DNA of 64,000 nt from Hsuehochloa calcarea. Taxonomy: Eukaryota; Streptophyta; Magnoliopsida; Poales; Poaceae. The stretch lies in contig CM070602.1 of assembly GCA_036346395.1 (NCBI GenBank), forward strand, positions 16,563,098 through 16,627,097, written 5' to 3'. Every line of letters starts with the position of its first letter. Positions within the stretch are counted from its first letter, which is position 1. Below are positions 1 to 10,969 of this stretch, piece by piece. Both the position numbers and the translations under genes were made by a program. The notes beneath the pieces were generated by a model, which saw only the letters and a list, made by a program, of their open reading frames with translations, did not search any database and was not told the DNA's origin.

Positions 1-73
1 TATAAACTCGGATTTTAATACACGCACACACATATTTTTGCACTATTATAGGCCTAGCTACCCCAACACCACC

Positions 74-240
74 TTCACCACGAGCCCATCTGAGCCAAGT
101 TCCTCTAGTACTTGAACTCCAGTTTCACCACGAGCCCATCTAAGCCAAATTCCTCTAGTACCTCTGAGCTACTGTTTGTAGTTGGTAATATGTCTAGTAT
201 ATATGCTACTGTTCGTAGTTGGTATATGTCTAGTACATAT
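74..240. repeat. two short tandem duplications inside isomerase intron 3
   Basis: A 50-bp unit starting TTCACCACGAGCCCATCT is repeated at 74-123 and 124-173 with a few mismatches. A 36-37 bp unit starting GCTACTGTT occurs at 168-204 and 205-240. Both lie beyond exon 3 and so would be in intron 3 of the isomerase gene. The rest of 241-552 and introns 1 and 2 hold no recognisable feature apart from a G-rich run near 1051-1071. Confidence 0.6.
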
Positions 241-552
241 GTTGTGTGCATTTTGATCACTGGTTTTCTAATTAAATTAGTCACAGAAGTGTGCAATTCT
301 CTAACATGAACTTGATATTTTTCCAGCTTGATTGAGTTACGAGTCATCTAACCCAAAGTAGAGTTGATCACTCAGGTACATCTAGAAAATAAGCCGCAGT
401 TTTTCATTCTTAATGAAGCTCAGCATGTTACAACCTTAATACAAAAAAAAATGTATGCCCTAGTTCATTGGGAAATATTACAAAGTGGATCATAATCATG
501 ATGCATGATACAACTTAAAGCAAGACAAACATATTAATTGTTGTGCATATAC

Positions 553-2144
553 CTGAAGTAACAACTCGTATTTTGAGTTGAAGAGGAAAACACTGAAGGC
601 TCTGTGAAGGACATGCCCAGATTCTATCCTTTCCATGAGATGACCTAAAATTTATGAGAGATTTCGTTTAATAAACCCGTGCAACAGCTGCTAAAACTGA
701 TACTTAAATGATAAGCTCAGTTCAAACGGTGGCAAGCTGCCAATCAGTAAAGTATACAAATGTCCGCATACTTAGAACAAAGAATTACTAGTTTGCATTA
801 CTGAGCTACTTACTACTCATCTCATTATGCTGTCTATTGCATGTCAGCATGTGCCTCAAAGTTCCACCTAAAGTTTGTCTTGGCTGGAAAATATTGTTCA
901 GTAAAATTCATCAAGTGCCAATGGTGCTCATCTTTATGCTCTAACGCTGAAAGTATAGAATATCTTATGGGTGTTACCGCACACTTGCAATTATACCTAA
1001 ATGAATATAGGGATTTGTTATTTTTGTTTTGGTGCTATTTTCAATTTAGGCGGGGCGGGGTGGGACGGGGGGATTTAAAGCAGCTATGTAACCATGAGGT
1101 TAGGATTACACTATTTAGCTGGCCCTTAGTCTCATCTAAGCATTATTGCATTACATTTTGTGCAAATTTATTCGGAATAGTATGATCCAACGTAGTGGCT
1201 GTACTTGACACAATTTCCTCCCAAGGGACTGCAATCATCGGAAAAGTTGAGCATACTTGAGTCTCTACCCAACTACACCAAGCAATTGCTGGCAGCTCAA
1301 TGGATGCGGCCAAACATAGAATCATTATCCAACTGAGTATCATAAGAAAAAACAGCCAGCATGGGTGATAAAATCATGCTTTACAGAACGCAATCACACA
1401 AAAATGAAGGAAAGGATTAACACGTACAGTTATACTTAGACTCGTGGCCAATGACATTGTCCTGTTCGTCCACTAAAATACACCTGCATGGTAAATTGAA
1501 CTCTTCAGTTGTAATAACAATAGATGAAATGGAAGCGACTAACTACAACTGTCTCAGTTTTAATCACGGCAATAGATAAACCCGAATCTGTCAATCTACT
1601 AACAGCATCAAGCTAGACACCCAAGGAAAAGGATCATGGCCTGATACTAATCATCCAATCCTCGAAAGAATCAATATTAATAACCACAAATTCAATTCAA
1701 TTCTATCGCTTTTAATCCTTCGCAACTAAGGAGCGCCTCGCACAGGCTCGCACGCTCGCGCACACCTCTCCGCTAGCGTGCTACACCGAGCAACGGACCA
1801 ATCCGACACCACAAACCTAACAACTCCACAAGCACCCCACCACAATTCCACAAAAGCAGAGTTGGGGCAAGTTGACGAGAGGAGGTGTGGGGCGCTCACT
1901 CGTCCTCGAACATGAGCCGGCGCTGGACGGCGTCCATCCCCGCTTCGGCGTCAACGGTGCCGGCCTTCCCCATCACGGCGGCGGTGGCGGCGAAGGAGGA
2001 GCGGCCGCGGGAGGCGAGAGCCGCCGACCTGGGAAGCCGGCCCGAGGAGGAGGAGGAGGCGACCGCGAGACGAGACGAGGCGCGCCCGAGGGCGAGGGAT
2101 GCCGAGGCGGACGAGAGGAGGGTGAGGGAGCGCGCTGCCGCCAT
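553..2144 (-). CDS. IPI: isopentenyl-diphosphate delta-isomerase, 5' part (exons 1-3)
   Basis: The enzyme interconverts isopentenyl and dimethylallyl diphosphate, supplying the isoprenoid pathways. Three minus-strand exons are visible: 2144-1900, 1483-1428 and 644-553. All introns are GT-AG and the phases fit (245, 56 and 92 coding bases). Exon 1 encodes an Ala/Ser/Arg-rich N-terminus of about 60 residues typical of an organelle transit peptide, then the conserved GMDAVQRRLMFEDE. Exon 2 gives CILVDEQDNVIGHESKYN and exon 3 gives HLMERIESGHVLHRAFSVFL followed by FNSKYELLLQ, the start of the Nudix-type core. I chose the ATG at 2144 because its context is good and the transit peptide starts there; an in-frame ATG at 2186 is possible. 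The fourth exon, with the catalytic Cys of the TNTCCSHP motif, is not found in 1-552, so it must lie beyond the left edge. The reading frame is intact throughout. The family call is near certain. Confidence 0.92.
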
Positions 2145-2500
2145 GGGAAAAACTCTCAGATGCGCAGCTCCGGACTTCGGGGGCAACTTGCTCGGCGCTA
2201 CACTGTTGGCGAGTGCGTTCGGTGTGGCCGGACGTGCCCGTGCGAGGCCTTGGTTTTATGAGACGCCTCCGAACCGATACAAGCTCCCCGACCCCGAGTC
2301 CAACAAATGTACTAGTACTGTCTACTGTCTGACCTGCGCTTTTCAAACTTACCTTGCCAAACAGGTGTTTGGCGTGGGTTGGTCTGGTACACCACGTGAG
2401 ACACAGTGCTTTCCAAGTTTTTGGCTTGTTATGGCACCGCTGGTGGAGAATTAACAAAAAAAAAAGTTTTGCTACCTTGGACGTGGGCACGATGCGCCTC
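2145..2500 (-). promoter_or_regulatory. 5' flank and probable leader of the IPP isomerase gene
   Basis: This is the sequence directly upstream of the isomerase start codon. A TATA-like CATAAAA lies on the minus strand at 2254-2260, about 110 bases from the ATG, which would give a leader of roughly 80 bases. The GC content is high near the gene and drops beyond 2440, where an A-run (2455-2464) occurs. Long open frames on the plus strand here are antisense to exon 1 and are not genes. The TATA assignment is inference. Confidence 0.3.
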
Positions 2501-2939
2501 CTCTTCGTGTCACGTCACCATCCGGTGCGTTAGGGGTTAGTTTTGCGACTCAGTGCCCTTAGGGAATGGCTTTGTACCATACCGTGGCCCCATAGCACAG
2601 TCATACCTACACACCTGCGCGGGAGGAAATCGAATTAATTCCCTCCGTCCCATCTATCTCATCACATCCATCATCGCAAGCATGCAAAGCACCGCATGCA
2701 AGAAAAGGTCACGTGTAGGAGGGAATCCGATTTCTCCGGACGCTTTGTGGTCGGGCGTAATTTCTGTGTCGCGCGGTTATAAAACCCGGCTCGACTGCGA
2801 GAGAGAGAGCTCTCATTCTCATCCTCACTCGACGAAGAGATATAGAGAGAAGAGAGTTTTGATTTTCCTGACTATTAAGGATTGTTTAGAGCAGTCACTA
2901 TTAGTCATATTAGTACAGAAAGTTCGACATCAGGAGCAG
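2500..2939 (+). promoter_or_regulatory. TATA promoter and 5' leader exon ahead of the plant-mobile-domain pseudogene
   Basis: A good TATA box (TTATAAAA, 2777-2784) is followed 25-35 bases later by a CT-rich, GA-rich leader (about 2806-2860). The leader ends at GAGCAG|GT, a plausible splice donor at 2940. An acceptor-like TTCTTGTAAG ends at 3494, just before the mobile-domain coding similarity. This suggests a 5' leader exon, an AT-rich intron and then coding sequence. The whole could equally be the promoter of an element that carries the mobile domain. No transcript evidence can be seen from sequence. Confidence 0.35.
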
Positions 2940-3494
2940 GTAATTTTTATCGTGTGCATTTTCTTTATTAATTGTGTAGTCAATTAGTCGTAGTTAATTA
3001 GTCACTATTAATTAGTCATAATTAATTTAGTCCTAGTTAATTACACGTAATTAATTTAGTTATTACCATTTAGTCGTAATTAATTTTGTCTTAGTTAATT
3101 AGTTGTCATTAATTATGTCCTAATTAATTAATCATAATTAATTACTCATAATTAAATAGTCATGGTTAAATAGATTAATTTAATTTGTCATAATTAATTT
3201 AATCTTACTCGTAATTGTTTGTGTCATAGTTAATTAATTATCCATCATTCATTAGTGTTTGTTAATTAGTCGCAATTAATTAGTCGTAGTTAATTAGTCG
3301 TAATTAATTTAGTCGTAATTTTACTTGAGTCACAGTTAATTAGTCGTAATTAATTTAGTCGTAATTAGTTTAGTTGTCATTATTTTGTCATAATTATTTA
3401 TTCATAATTAAATTACGGTAAATAGTTTCATCGTAATTAATTTAGTCATTATTAATTTATTCATTAACCATTTGTGTCTTTCATTTCTTGTAAG
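2940..3494 (+). repeat. AT-rich minisatellite built on TTAATTAGTC
   Basis: About 550 bases consist of imperfect repeats of 10-24 bases around TTAATTAGTCGTAATTAAT, nearly free of G and C except in GTC/CGT steps. It is bounded by GT at 2940-2941 and AG at 3493-3494, so it could be a leader intron of the following gene remnant. TTAATTAA palindromes recur throughout. No coding potential. Confidence 0.7.
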
Positions 3495-4980
3495 TCGTGC
3501 ATCTATCGGGGCTACTCAAATCGTTCTACGATAAACATCACCGGAGCAAGTTGTGGACCACCGAGGATAGGGATGATTCTCCACCCTCGTGCTTCGGTCG
3601 AAGAATCATTACTGGGACCTTGATGCTCACTACGTCCCAATCCTTCGAGTCACAGGCTTGTTGCCTTTTGCGACGATGCTCCAGGTTGGACGCTACTTCA
3701 CCTTGGACGGTAGTCTCATGTCAACACTTGTCGACAGATGGAGACCCAAGACGTACACTTTTCACTTTGAGTAGGGAGACATACAGATGGAGACCCAAGA
3801 CGTACACTTTTCACTTTCAGTAGGGAGACATGACGATCACTCTCCAAGATGTCTCCTTCTTGACTAGTCTCCTAATCACGGGAGAGCCACTTGTTACAGT
3901 CCATCCACCGGTGGATTGGAAGGCCCGGTTGGCGCATCGGTTCGGCATAGCTGTCCCAGACAAGGCCCGTGATGTCCCTCAGACATGGCTGAGGAATTTC
4001 TATGAATGCTTGGCAGATGCACCTGATGAAGTTGTTAGGATGCACCTTATCGCTTACCTTCTTCATCTTTTTTGTTGGGCCTGGTTTCCCACCACACAGG
4101 GCGATTAGGTATACCCCAACTTCCTCCACATCGCTAAGTCTTTGATTGACGCGGAGCCTAGGGCGATGCCCCATTACAACTTTGAATCAGTCGTCCTTTG
4201 CGCCACATACAGGGGTTGTGTGACGCTTCGCAACATGACACTGGTTTGAAACCGGTCATTACCGTCTACTATGTGCTTCTGCAGTTGTAGAGTTGGGAGC
4301 ACTTCCCTGTTGGGCGGCCTACCATGCGAAATGTAGTGCGCCCGTACCCGAGTTGAACGACCCCATAGACGGGGGCCCACTATGGGCACCCGGTGGAATG
4401 ATGACAGCATATGGTCTTCATGGAGCTCACATTTCAGGAACACGGTAGCACCGTACGGACTATCCATGCAATGCAAGTAGGACACCGGATTATGGGCGAC
4501 GACTTGCCACCTTGTGTTTTCCCATATGGTGGACCCTTACATGCCGCAATGCGTAATGCAACAGTTCGATCTCTACCACGTTGTGCCCCCTCCCGACGAG
4601 AGGATGCTGGAGCGAGTTGTCCACTTGTGAGTCCAACTCCATCTGAGTAATGTTTACAGTTCATACCTATATCCACTCTTCTCACATAAATCCTTCTCGA
4701 ATGCAAGCAATTGAGGGCGGACCAACATTCTGAGGACTGGCAGGCGGTCCAACATCAGTGGACGGTGGCTTGGACGAAGACGGCGCACAATGAGGTTCTA
4801 TAGGAGTAGCGATCATACGATGTTCGAATATACCGTGAGTACATCGAGTGGTACGTATCACTATCGCGCACCAGACTCACCCGTCCTCCACAAGAGTGTC
4901 AAGAGAAGGTCACGCACAAAGAGAGGTTTTCTAACTCATTCGATCGACACATCACTTCGTGGCATGACGACACTATAAAA
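3495..4980 (+). pseudogene. plant mobile domain (aminotransferase-like, PMD) protein, broken
   Basis: PMD proteins are found in plant genomes both as host proteins and as passengers of transposons. Translated pieces in shifting frames follow the family order. FYDKHHRSKLW comes near 3520, then YWDLDAHYVPILRVTGLLPF (about 3608-3668), STLVDRWRPKTYTFHF (3723-3770) and MTITLQDVSFLTSLLITGEP (3830-3889). WLRNFYECLADAP lies near 3987-4025, and DWQAVQHQWTVAWTKTAHN lies near 4736-4792. Breaks include an in-frame TAG just before MTITLQDV, a stop after TTQGD at 4106, and several stops and frameshifts between 4240 and 4720. No ATG precedes the first similarity at 3497. A 49-bp tandem duplication lies inside it. 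It is not functional as written. The family call rests on memory of the PMD consensus and is fairly secure. Confidence 0.72.
3734..3831 (+). repeat. 49-bp tandem duplication inside the PMD pseudogene
   Basis: Two adjacent 49-base units (3734-3782 and 3783-3831) differ at one base (CACTTTGAG versus CACTTTCAG). Each encodes RPKTYTFHF followed by a TAG stop, so the duplication was copied together with, or created, a premature stop. Confidence 0.9.
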
Positions 4981-6630
4981 CAATCAAACCTATGCTCACT
5001 TCATTCATGATATTTTTACTGTTTGGAATTGAAAGTTTTTGTCTGTCACTTTAGTTCGACTAGATCCAGCGGATCTCACACGCATCCGATTACGCCATTC
5101 GCAACCTAGACCACACCGTTTCGGGACTTCTAAGTACTCTCAAGTCCATCTTCACCGAGTCCAAGCAAATAATCAAGAACTTGAGCTACGGTCAGTCGAG
5201 AGACGACGTCCTTCAGACTGGGCACTGGGTGGGCCGAGCATGCTCACTTGCTAGGTCGACATGGCCTAGTGAGACTAGCGGGCATCTTAGCGCTCCCCGT
5301 CGGTCATCCGCACTTCAGATCGGGGAGGTAAGGTAGGTTCAATTTAAGTCCTGATTATTTGTTATGCCTTAGGTTGTGCTAACATCATGCCATCGTCCAA
5401 CCGCACATCTGTCGGGATGCATCACTTCTGCGATCGACGTCCGCGCAACCTACTCAGGCTAACGGCCATCCAAGTGCTCCCTGTCGGTCATCCGCAATGC
5501 ACATCAGGGAGGTACGTGATGTTCCGCTTAGGTCATTCCATCTTGTAGCCTTCGGTTGAGCGTGGGGATGATGATGAATCAACCGATGAGGAGGCGGCCA
5601 TCCCAGCTACTACTAGGGAGGAGTACAAGGCGCTAGGATTTGGAGTGTACCACCCAGTGCACCCACCCGTGGTCTACGCTCAGCAGAACGTTGACTAGTA
5701 CGAAGTACCGTACTAAGGTCATAGCTCCTCTGGGGTTGCTAGTACTGAAGGGATACTGGTAGGCTACACTAGCAAGCAATTCAAAAATTCTACCACGTAA
5801 ACCAGGATATCATGCAAGATAGAGATCATAGATCGTTACCACCAGACATGCAGTGCAGCGAAAGAGGAGTTGGAGCAGTTTGATCCAACGTAAAGCGCGT
5901 CGATGAAGTGGTCAAAGTCGATCGTCTAGTGTAGTCGATCGTCCTCGGTGGCGATCGTCTCCTCCAGCAACCAATCGCATTCCGCATCAAGGTCATGGAT
6001 CATCCTCAAGCGCAACAGCAACCGCAGTAGCGCCTCTACGGTATCCACACGTCTAGGGAAGAAACACCGTGTGTCAGTGTGATAGCACCAACTTGCATGG
6101 TAGGGCTCTCAGGAAGATAGCGGCTAGGGTTTCGATAGAGCAACTCATGTCATGTCTATCTCGTGTATCCCAACCGCCTCATGCATCTTCTTATATAGTG
6201 CCCATAACGGATTCTATCCGAACACGTTTGTTCCAACCTGTTAAGTGTGTGACCCGTTAGGTTCATGTGTAGTCCGTTGTGACTCAGAAACATTTTTCAA
6301 CCACGAGTCGTTAGCGGTTCCTAGCATGACATAACGATTCCTGAATACACACAAATAATATCGGACGAACCTTAATGCAATATGATCTACGATCAGGTCC
6401 TTATCACTAACGAGCAGCTCGTATCTCTATACGACCAGATCATATTTAGTCTCGATCGGTTCGTAACTCTTTATAACCAGGTTTCGACCACTTAGGGATT
6501 TTGACTAGTCTACGACTAGCTTGTATCTCCATACGACTAGTCTGTATCTGATCGAACTAAACGACTTGCTTGTGTATTCTCCCTTTGCCTCACGATATCT
6601 AGTTGAACTCTAGCTAAGATATTATGTTAT
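4981..6630. other. unassigned stretch after the PMD pseudogene
   Basis: Fragments in several frames (for example acidic and Pro/Tyr-rich pieces near 5565-5700) may be the decayed C-terminal part of the PMD gene, but I cannot confirm this. Two related blocks containing TGCTCCCTGTCGGTCATCCG (about 5290-5330 and 5470-5510) are diverged duplicates. From about 6385 to 6560 the motif TACGACTAG/TACGACCAG recurs several times. Nothing else is recognisable. Confidence 0.5.
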
Positions 6631-8003
6631 TCATGGACTGTTCAATACTTGCTCTCTTTGAGTGCTCAATACTCGCTGCACAATTATAGTTCTATAATTC
6701 TCCTTAGCAGTAGCACCTAAAATATCCTCACCATCGCTATCTGCCTCATGTTCATCATCATTACCTGCAAGGTTAGCTGCAAGAACGTATTCATCCTCAA
6801 TATCACTAGCACTTACGTAACCATCATCTTCTGTCGTAATATACGCTCGTTCACTTGGGCAATCTCTAATGAAGTGGCACATTCTTTTACAACGGTGGCA
6901 TACAATTTCTGTTGTACGACCTGTGGAAGCAATCGATGAAGAGCTCTGCGCTGGTACCTGCACACTAGTAGATTTGCTCGTCTCGAGTGCGCGTGACGGC
7001 GGAGATGGTGTTGTTGAACGCACCCTACTCACAGAGGGGGCAGCAGACCGAAAAGCATGTGGGGCTATCTTGGCTTGTCCGGCGTTAATCTCGATGTAGA
7101 CGTACTACCAAAGTTGCTCCAGGTCCTTTGTTGTCTACCCTGCAATTCTTTTTCTACTAAACAAGCAAGCTGGAACAACCTATTAATATCATTATATTCT
7201 TTATAATCAACTATGTCTTGAATCTCACGCTTTAAATCACCATAAAAACGAGCCATTTTATCCTCCTTATCCTCAACAATATTACAGCGATAGCATGCCT
7301 ATCTGTAGTTCTTGATAATATTCCTCGACAGATTTATTACCTTGGTCTAAGCGCTGTAATTTCTTACGTATCTAGCACGCATAGCTACTTTCAATCTATC
7401 CCATATATCAGGTGTTAAACCTGAATTAACTACTTGATTCCACCAAATGATAGCAAAATCTTTAAATTCACTAGTAGCTTGTCTGACTCTATGCACTTCA
7501 GGAACTAGATGGGCATTAAATTTTTGTTCAACTGTCATCTCCCAATCTAGATAAATTTCAGCATCATAAACACCCACAAAAGATGGTATGGTAAATTTAA
7601 CTTTAGCAAATGGGTCATCATTAGCACAAGCATTGTGGTACTGAAAATGATTACCTCCCATACCATGACGGTTGTGATGTAGGTGCTGTCGTTGACGTGC
7701 ATCTTGGTCAGCAAACCCAGCGCCGGTATCATGGTTTCTCCTCTTATTATCATCTCCCTCCTCAAGATCTTGGATTGTATCGTGATCATACTCACGTCCA
7801 GTGTTTGGTGGTCGGTTCACCATTCTTTCAAGGCGTGTAGTGAGCGCGGCAATACTATCGTTGATTGAGCGCTGCAATGTGATCGTGGTAGCTTGAAACT
7901 TCATGTCGATGTCCTCATTAATGGTAGTGCGTTGTTCATCCAAGAGCATCATGAGCTCTCCCTTTATAACACACTCTTTCTCATCAGACGTTTCACCTGT
8001 CAT
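6631..8003 (-). pseudogene. Ty3/gypsy-type gag, three fragments
   Basis: Minus-strand coding runs from an ATG at 8003. Residues up to about 120 are polar and acidic. The retrotransposon-gag core follows: FTIPSFVGVYDAEIYLDWEM, then ATSEFKDFAIIWWNQ and WDRLKVAMRARYV (about 7347-7690). A frameshift near 7340 interrupts the frame; the continuation LQRLDQGNKSVEEYYQELQ is readable in another frame. Then come MARFYGDLKREIQDIVDYKE (7256-7197) and a Ser/Pro-rich linker. A CCHC zinc knuckle CHRCKRMCHFIRDC follows (near 6890); its spacing is kept, but the usual Gly before His is Cys. The acidic tail ends at a stop at 6631. No protease, reverse transcriptase or integrase follows in 6630-5000. It is either a truncated element or a gag-only non-autonomous element. 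Confidence 0.85.
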
Positions 8004-9210
8004 TGTTAGCAGAAAACAAAAGACAACATAAAAGTATTATCCCTATCAACTACTAGGTGATGGAAGGTGGAAACACACACTCTCAAGTGTCTTACCATAC
8101 TCTTACAAGTGTTCTTACCAACGTAGCAGGTGGTATGACCGGTGGCTGGTTCGTGATACCTTGTCGAGAGTGGGTATGATTGCAAGAGGGACTTGTTCTG
8201 ATCAAGAGTATGTGGAGCTCGGAAGGCACAATATGTAGCAAAGATTAGCAAAAACCGTAACCTGATTAGCAAAGTTGAATAAGGGTCCAAAGTACTTGTC
8301 ACGGTTGCTGGCCTAAGAAGTGTCCCTAGCCCTAGCACACACTGATCGATAACAAGGACAGGATACAAGGATTCAAAGGATGCAAGGCGGGGAGTGGTCA
8401 TAGACCAACTGGGGGTGGTCGATTTTCTTCTTCTTCACTGGGGGTGGTCGGTTTGCTTCTTCTCCTACTCTATCTTCTTTTTTTTGACTTCCGAAATCCA
8501 ACCTAGGGTTCCTTTCTTCTTTTTTTTCTCTCTTTCTCTCTCTTTCTCTTTTTGATTGCCGAAACCCAACCTAGGGTTCTTTTTTTTGCGAATGTGACCT
8601 TGACTCAAAACTCTTCAAAACCCTCTTCTCGGTCTATGGATATATATAGGTCACAAACTTTTTGTAGAAGGCAGAGGTATATAGGTAATTAAAAGATATT
8701 CTCTCTCTCTCTCTCTGAACTTTGGCTATGAAAATTCTTCTCGGACTTTGTGTGGCAGGCACGATATGGTGAGTGTGTGGGGGTGTCCGAGAGCAACAAG
8801 AAACAATAGGCTGGTCGGGGCAGGAACGAGTAGGTGGTTGAACCCGAGTAGGTGGTCGACTTCGAGTAGGTGGTCGATTCCGACTAGGTGGTCGAACGCG
8901 AGGAGGTGGTCGAAAAAGGGGGTGGCGCGGCCAGGATGGATGGTGGCACGGCGGGCGACGGTGTTGACTAGCGACCAAAAACACGACTCTAAACCAGCAA
9001 CATGACTTAGACAAAGGACACTAATTCAACAACGCAAAACAAAGAACGAAAATTGCAAAGGCACAATGAGTGATGGGATAGCGGAAGAACACGACGAACA
9101 AAAATATTTTGTGGGGCAATTTTCTGGAGTTTTAGGACGATGACAAACAACTAATGTAACAGGGGAAAAATTATGATTACCTAACGGGCAACTTTTGCTC
9201 TGATACCAAC
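8004..9210 (-). other. leader between primer-binding site and gag; contains a GGTGGTCGA minisatellite
   Basis: This 1.2 kb stretch lies between the LTR/primer site and the gag ATG and has no convincing gene. It holds CT-rich runs (8510-8560 and 8699-8716) and a short tandem repeat of about 20-bp units with core TAGGTGGTCGA (about 8829-8915). The repeat makes a Pro/Arg-rich antisense open frame by chance. The primer-binding site closes it. Confidence 0.5.
9197..9209 (-). other. primer-binding site, initiator tRNA-Met type
   Basis: On the minus strand TTGGTATCAGAGC reads directly downstream of an LTR-like end (GTTACATCA, then GT, then TGGTATC). This matches the usual complement of the 3' end of plant initiator tRNA-Met. 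It sets the orientation of the gag-bearing element as minus and places its 5' LTR at coordinates above 9210. Confidence 0.8.
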
Positions 9211-10020
9211 TGATGTAACGGTGGCCCGATCTTCCGAAAGGTACTGATAAGTCGATTGTGGAGAACTCAATGTTGATGATCCGAAGGCTCCGACCAGAAC
9301 AGATCAAACCTCCTGCAATCACTACACCACTGCTCCGATGGTTATCAACCGTGCCGAACGCGGTTGACCTCACCAAGAAGGTTATCTCCTGCATGCGAAT
9401 CAAGAACACAAACAAGAAAGTAGAAGATGCAATCTGATATTGTATTGCGAATATAGATGAAGTACACAATGTGGGGTTCCTCAACTAAACGCGCCGAGAC
9501 TGCTAAGAGGAATAATCTCAAAGAAAAACCCACTTAAACTATGACGGCTACTGTATATATATAGGGGGCGTGAGGAGGTCGACTTAGGCTTGTGAGACCG
9601 CGGGAAGAGGCGTACACAACCTGGACTCCGACCTCGACACGCTTACAAGACCATATTTGGCCAAAACAGTGACGCATCACCTTATTCAGTATTCAGGTCG
9701 CGTATCTCTGGTCGAAGACTTGGTCGTAGGACTGGTCCTGGGGTGGTCTTGAGGAGTCCATATTATCTCTGGTCGTAAGCCTTCTTGAAGTGGTCGTAGA
9801 CCTTGCGGAACTAGTCATAGACCTAGATTCCTAAGTACAAGTAAATCATCTCCGTTAGGCAGCATCATAGAGTTCTCAAATAATACACTCAGCCCTAGAA
9901 ACGAATTTACCTGATAAATAAGTTGACAAGCACGTGCTCGAGTAATTAGACCTTGCACATGAGGAGTGTTCGTATTAGTAGAAGTGATGTTCTCATCACG
10001 CATGGCCCTGAGCCCTGGTG
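9211..10020 (-). repeat. 5' LTR of the gag-bearing element (outer boundary uncertain)
   Basis: The inner edge begins TGATGTAACGG at 9211, next to the primer-binding site. A TATATATATA run at 9553-9562 could be the TATA box in either orientation. Several GGTCGTA/GGTCGAA motifs occur at 9708-9820. The outer LTR end was not found. It is placed tentatively before the first copies of the tandem array, and no matching 3' LTR was found near 6000-6600. Confidence 0.45.
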
Positions 10021-10059
10021 CACACTAACTCACTTTTGCGTGTGAAGTGTATAAAAAAG

Positions 10060-10965
10060 ACACCGTGCATGGCCCCGAGCCACGGTGCACGCTAACTCTC
10101 TCAAGCATGAAACGCACAAAACCCTAGTCGTTCTGATGGCCTTGCCTCGGCGACTAGGGACTCTCCGACCTCGAGGCCCCACCTCGGCAGAGAGACCTTA
10201 CATATCGCACTTCATCATGCAAAGCCCTAGTCGTCCCAACGGTCGTGCCTCGAAGACTAGGGAGTCTCCTTCCTTGAGGCCTTGCCTCAGCAAAGAGACC
10301 TTGCATATTGCACTTCATCGCAAAGCCCTTGTCATTCCGACAGTCGTGCCTCGACAATTAGGGACTCTCCCACCTCGAGGCCTCGCATATCGCACTCAAA
10401 CGTGTAGAGCCCTAGCCGTTCCGACGACCGTGCCTAGGCGACTAGGGAGTCCCCCACCTCGAGGCCTAAGCTCGGTGGAGAGACATCGCGTATCGTGCTC
10501 AAACACGCAAAGCCCAAGTCATTTCGACGGTCGTGCCTCGGCGACAAGGAGTCTCCCGCCTCAAGGCCTCGCCTCGGCGGAGAGACCTCGCATATCGCGC
10601 TTCATCGTGCAAAGACCTAGACGTTCCGAGGGTCGTGCCTTGGCGACTAGGAAGTCTCCCGCCTCGAGGCCTCGCCACGGCGGAGAGACCTCGCATATCG
10701 TGCTCAAATGCGCAAAGCCCAAGTCGTTCTGACGGTCGTGCCTCGGTGACTAGGGAGACTCCCACCTCGAGGCCTCGCCTCGGCGAAGAGACCTCGCATA
10801 CTGCGATTAACCGTGTAGAGCCCTGGCTATTCCGACGGCCGTGCCTCGGTGACTAGGGAGTCTCCCCACCTTGAGGCCTCGCCTTGACGGAGAGACATCG
10901 CACATCGCGCTCAAACGCACGAACCCGTTGTTCTGACGATCGTGCCTCGAAGGCCTCGTCTCGAC
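10060..10965. repeat. tandem array A, about 103-bp unit, roughly eight copies
   Basis: Units are marked by CGTGCCTCGGCGACTAGGGA near 10141, 10243, 10345, 10428, 10532, 10634, 10737, 10841 and 10941. Most spacings are 100-104 bp; one shortened unit is about 83 bp. Each unit also carries CCTCGAGGCCTCG and CTCGCATATCGC. Two preceding partial units with GCATGGCCCTGAGCC and GCATGGCCCCGAGCC lie near 9999 and 10067. Open frames through the array are chance read-through. Confidence 0.88.
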
Positions 10966-10969
10966 GGGG

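Noticed and set aside
1872..2454. Two long plus-strand open frames over the isomerase first exon
   Set aside because: They are antisense to a confidently identified GC-rich coding exon and have Gly/Arg-rich low-complexity content with no known domain.
2637..2735. Stowaway-type MITE: CCCTCCGTCCC on one side and GGAGGGAAT on the other
   Set aside because: The inverted match is only about 9-10 bases, there is no clear TA target duplication, and the inner sequence shows no further complementarity.
10060..10965. CRISPR-like regular repeat spacing
   Set aside because: The units are directly adjacent with no unique spacers, and the genome is clearly a plant nucleus.
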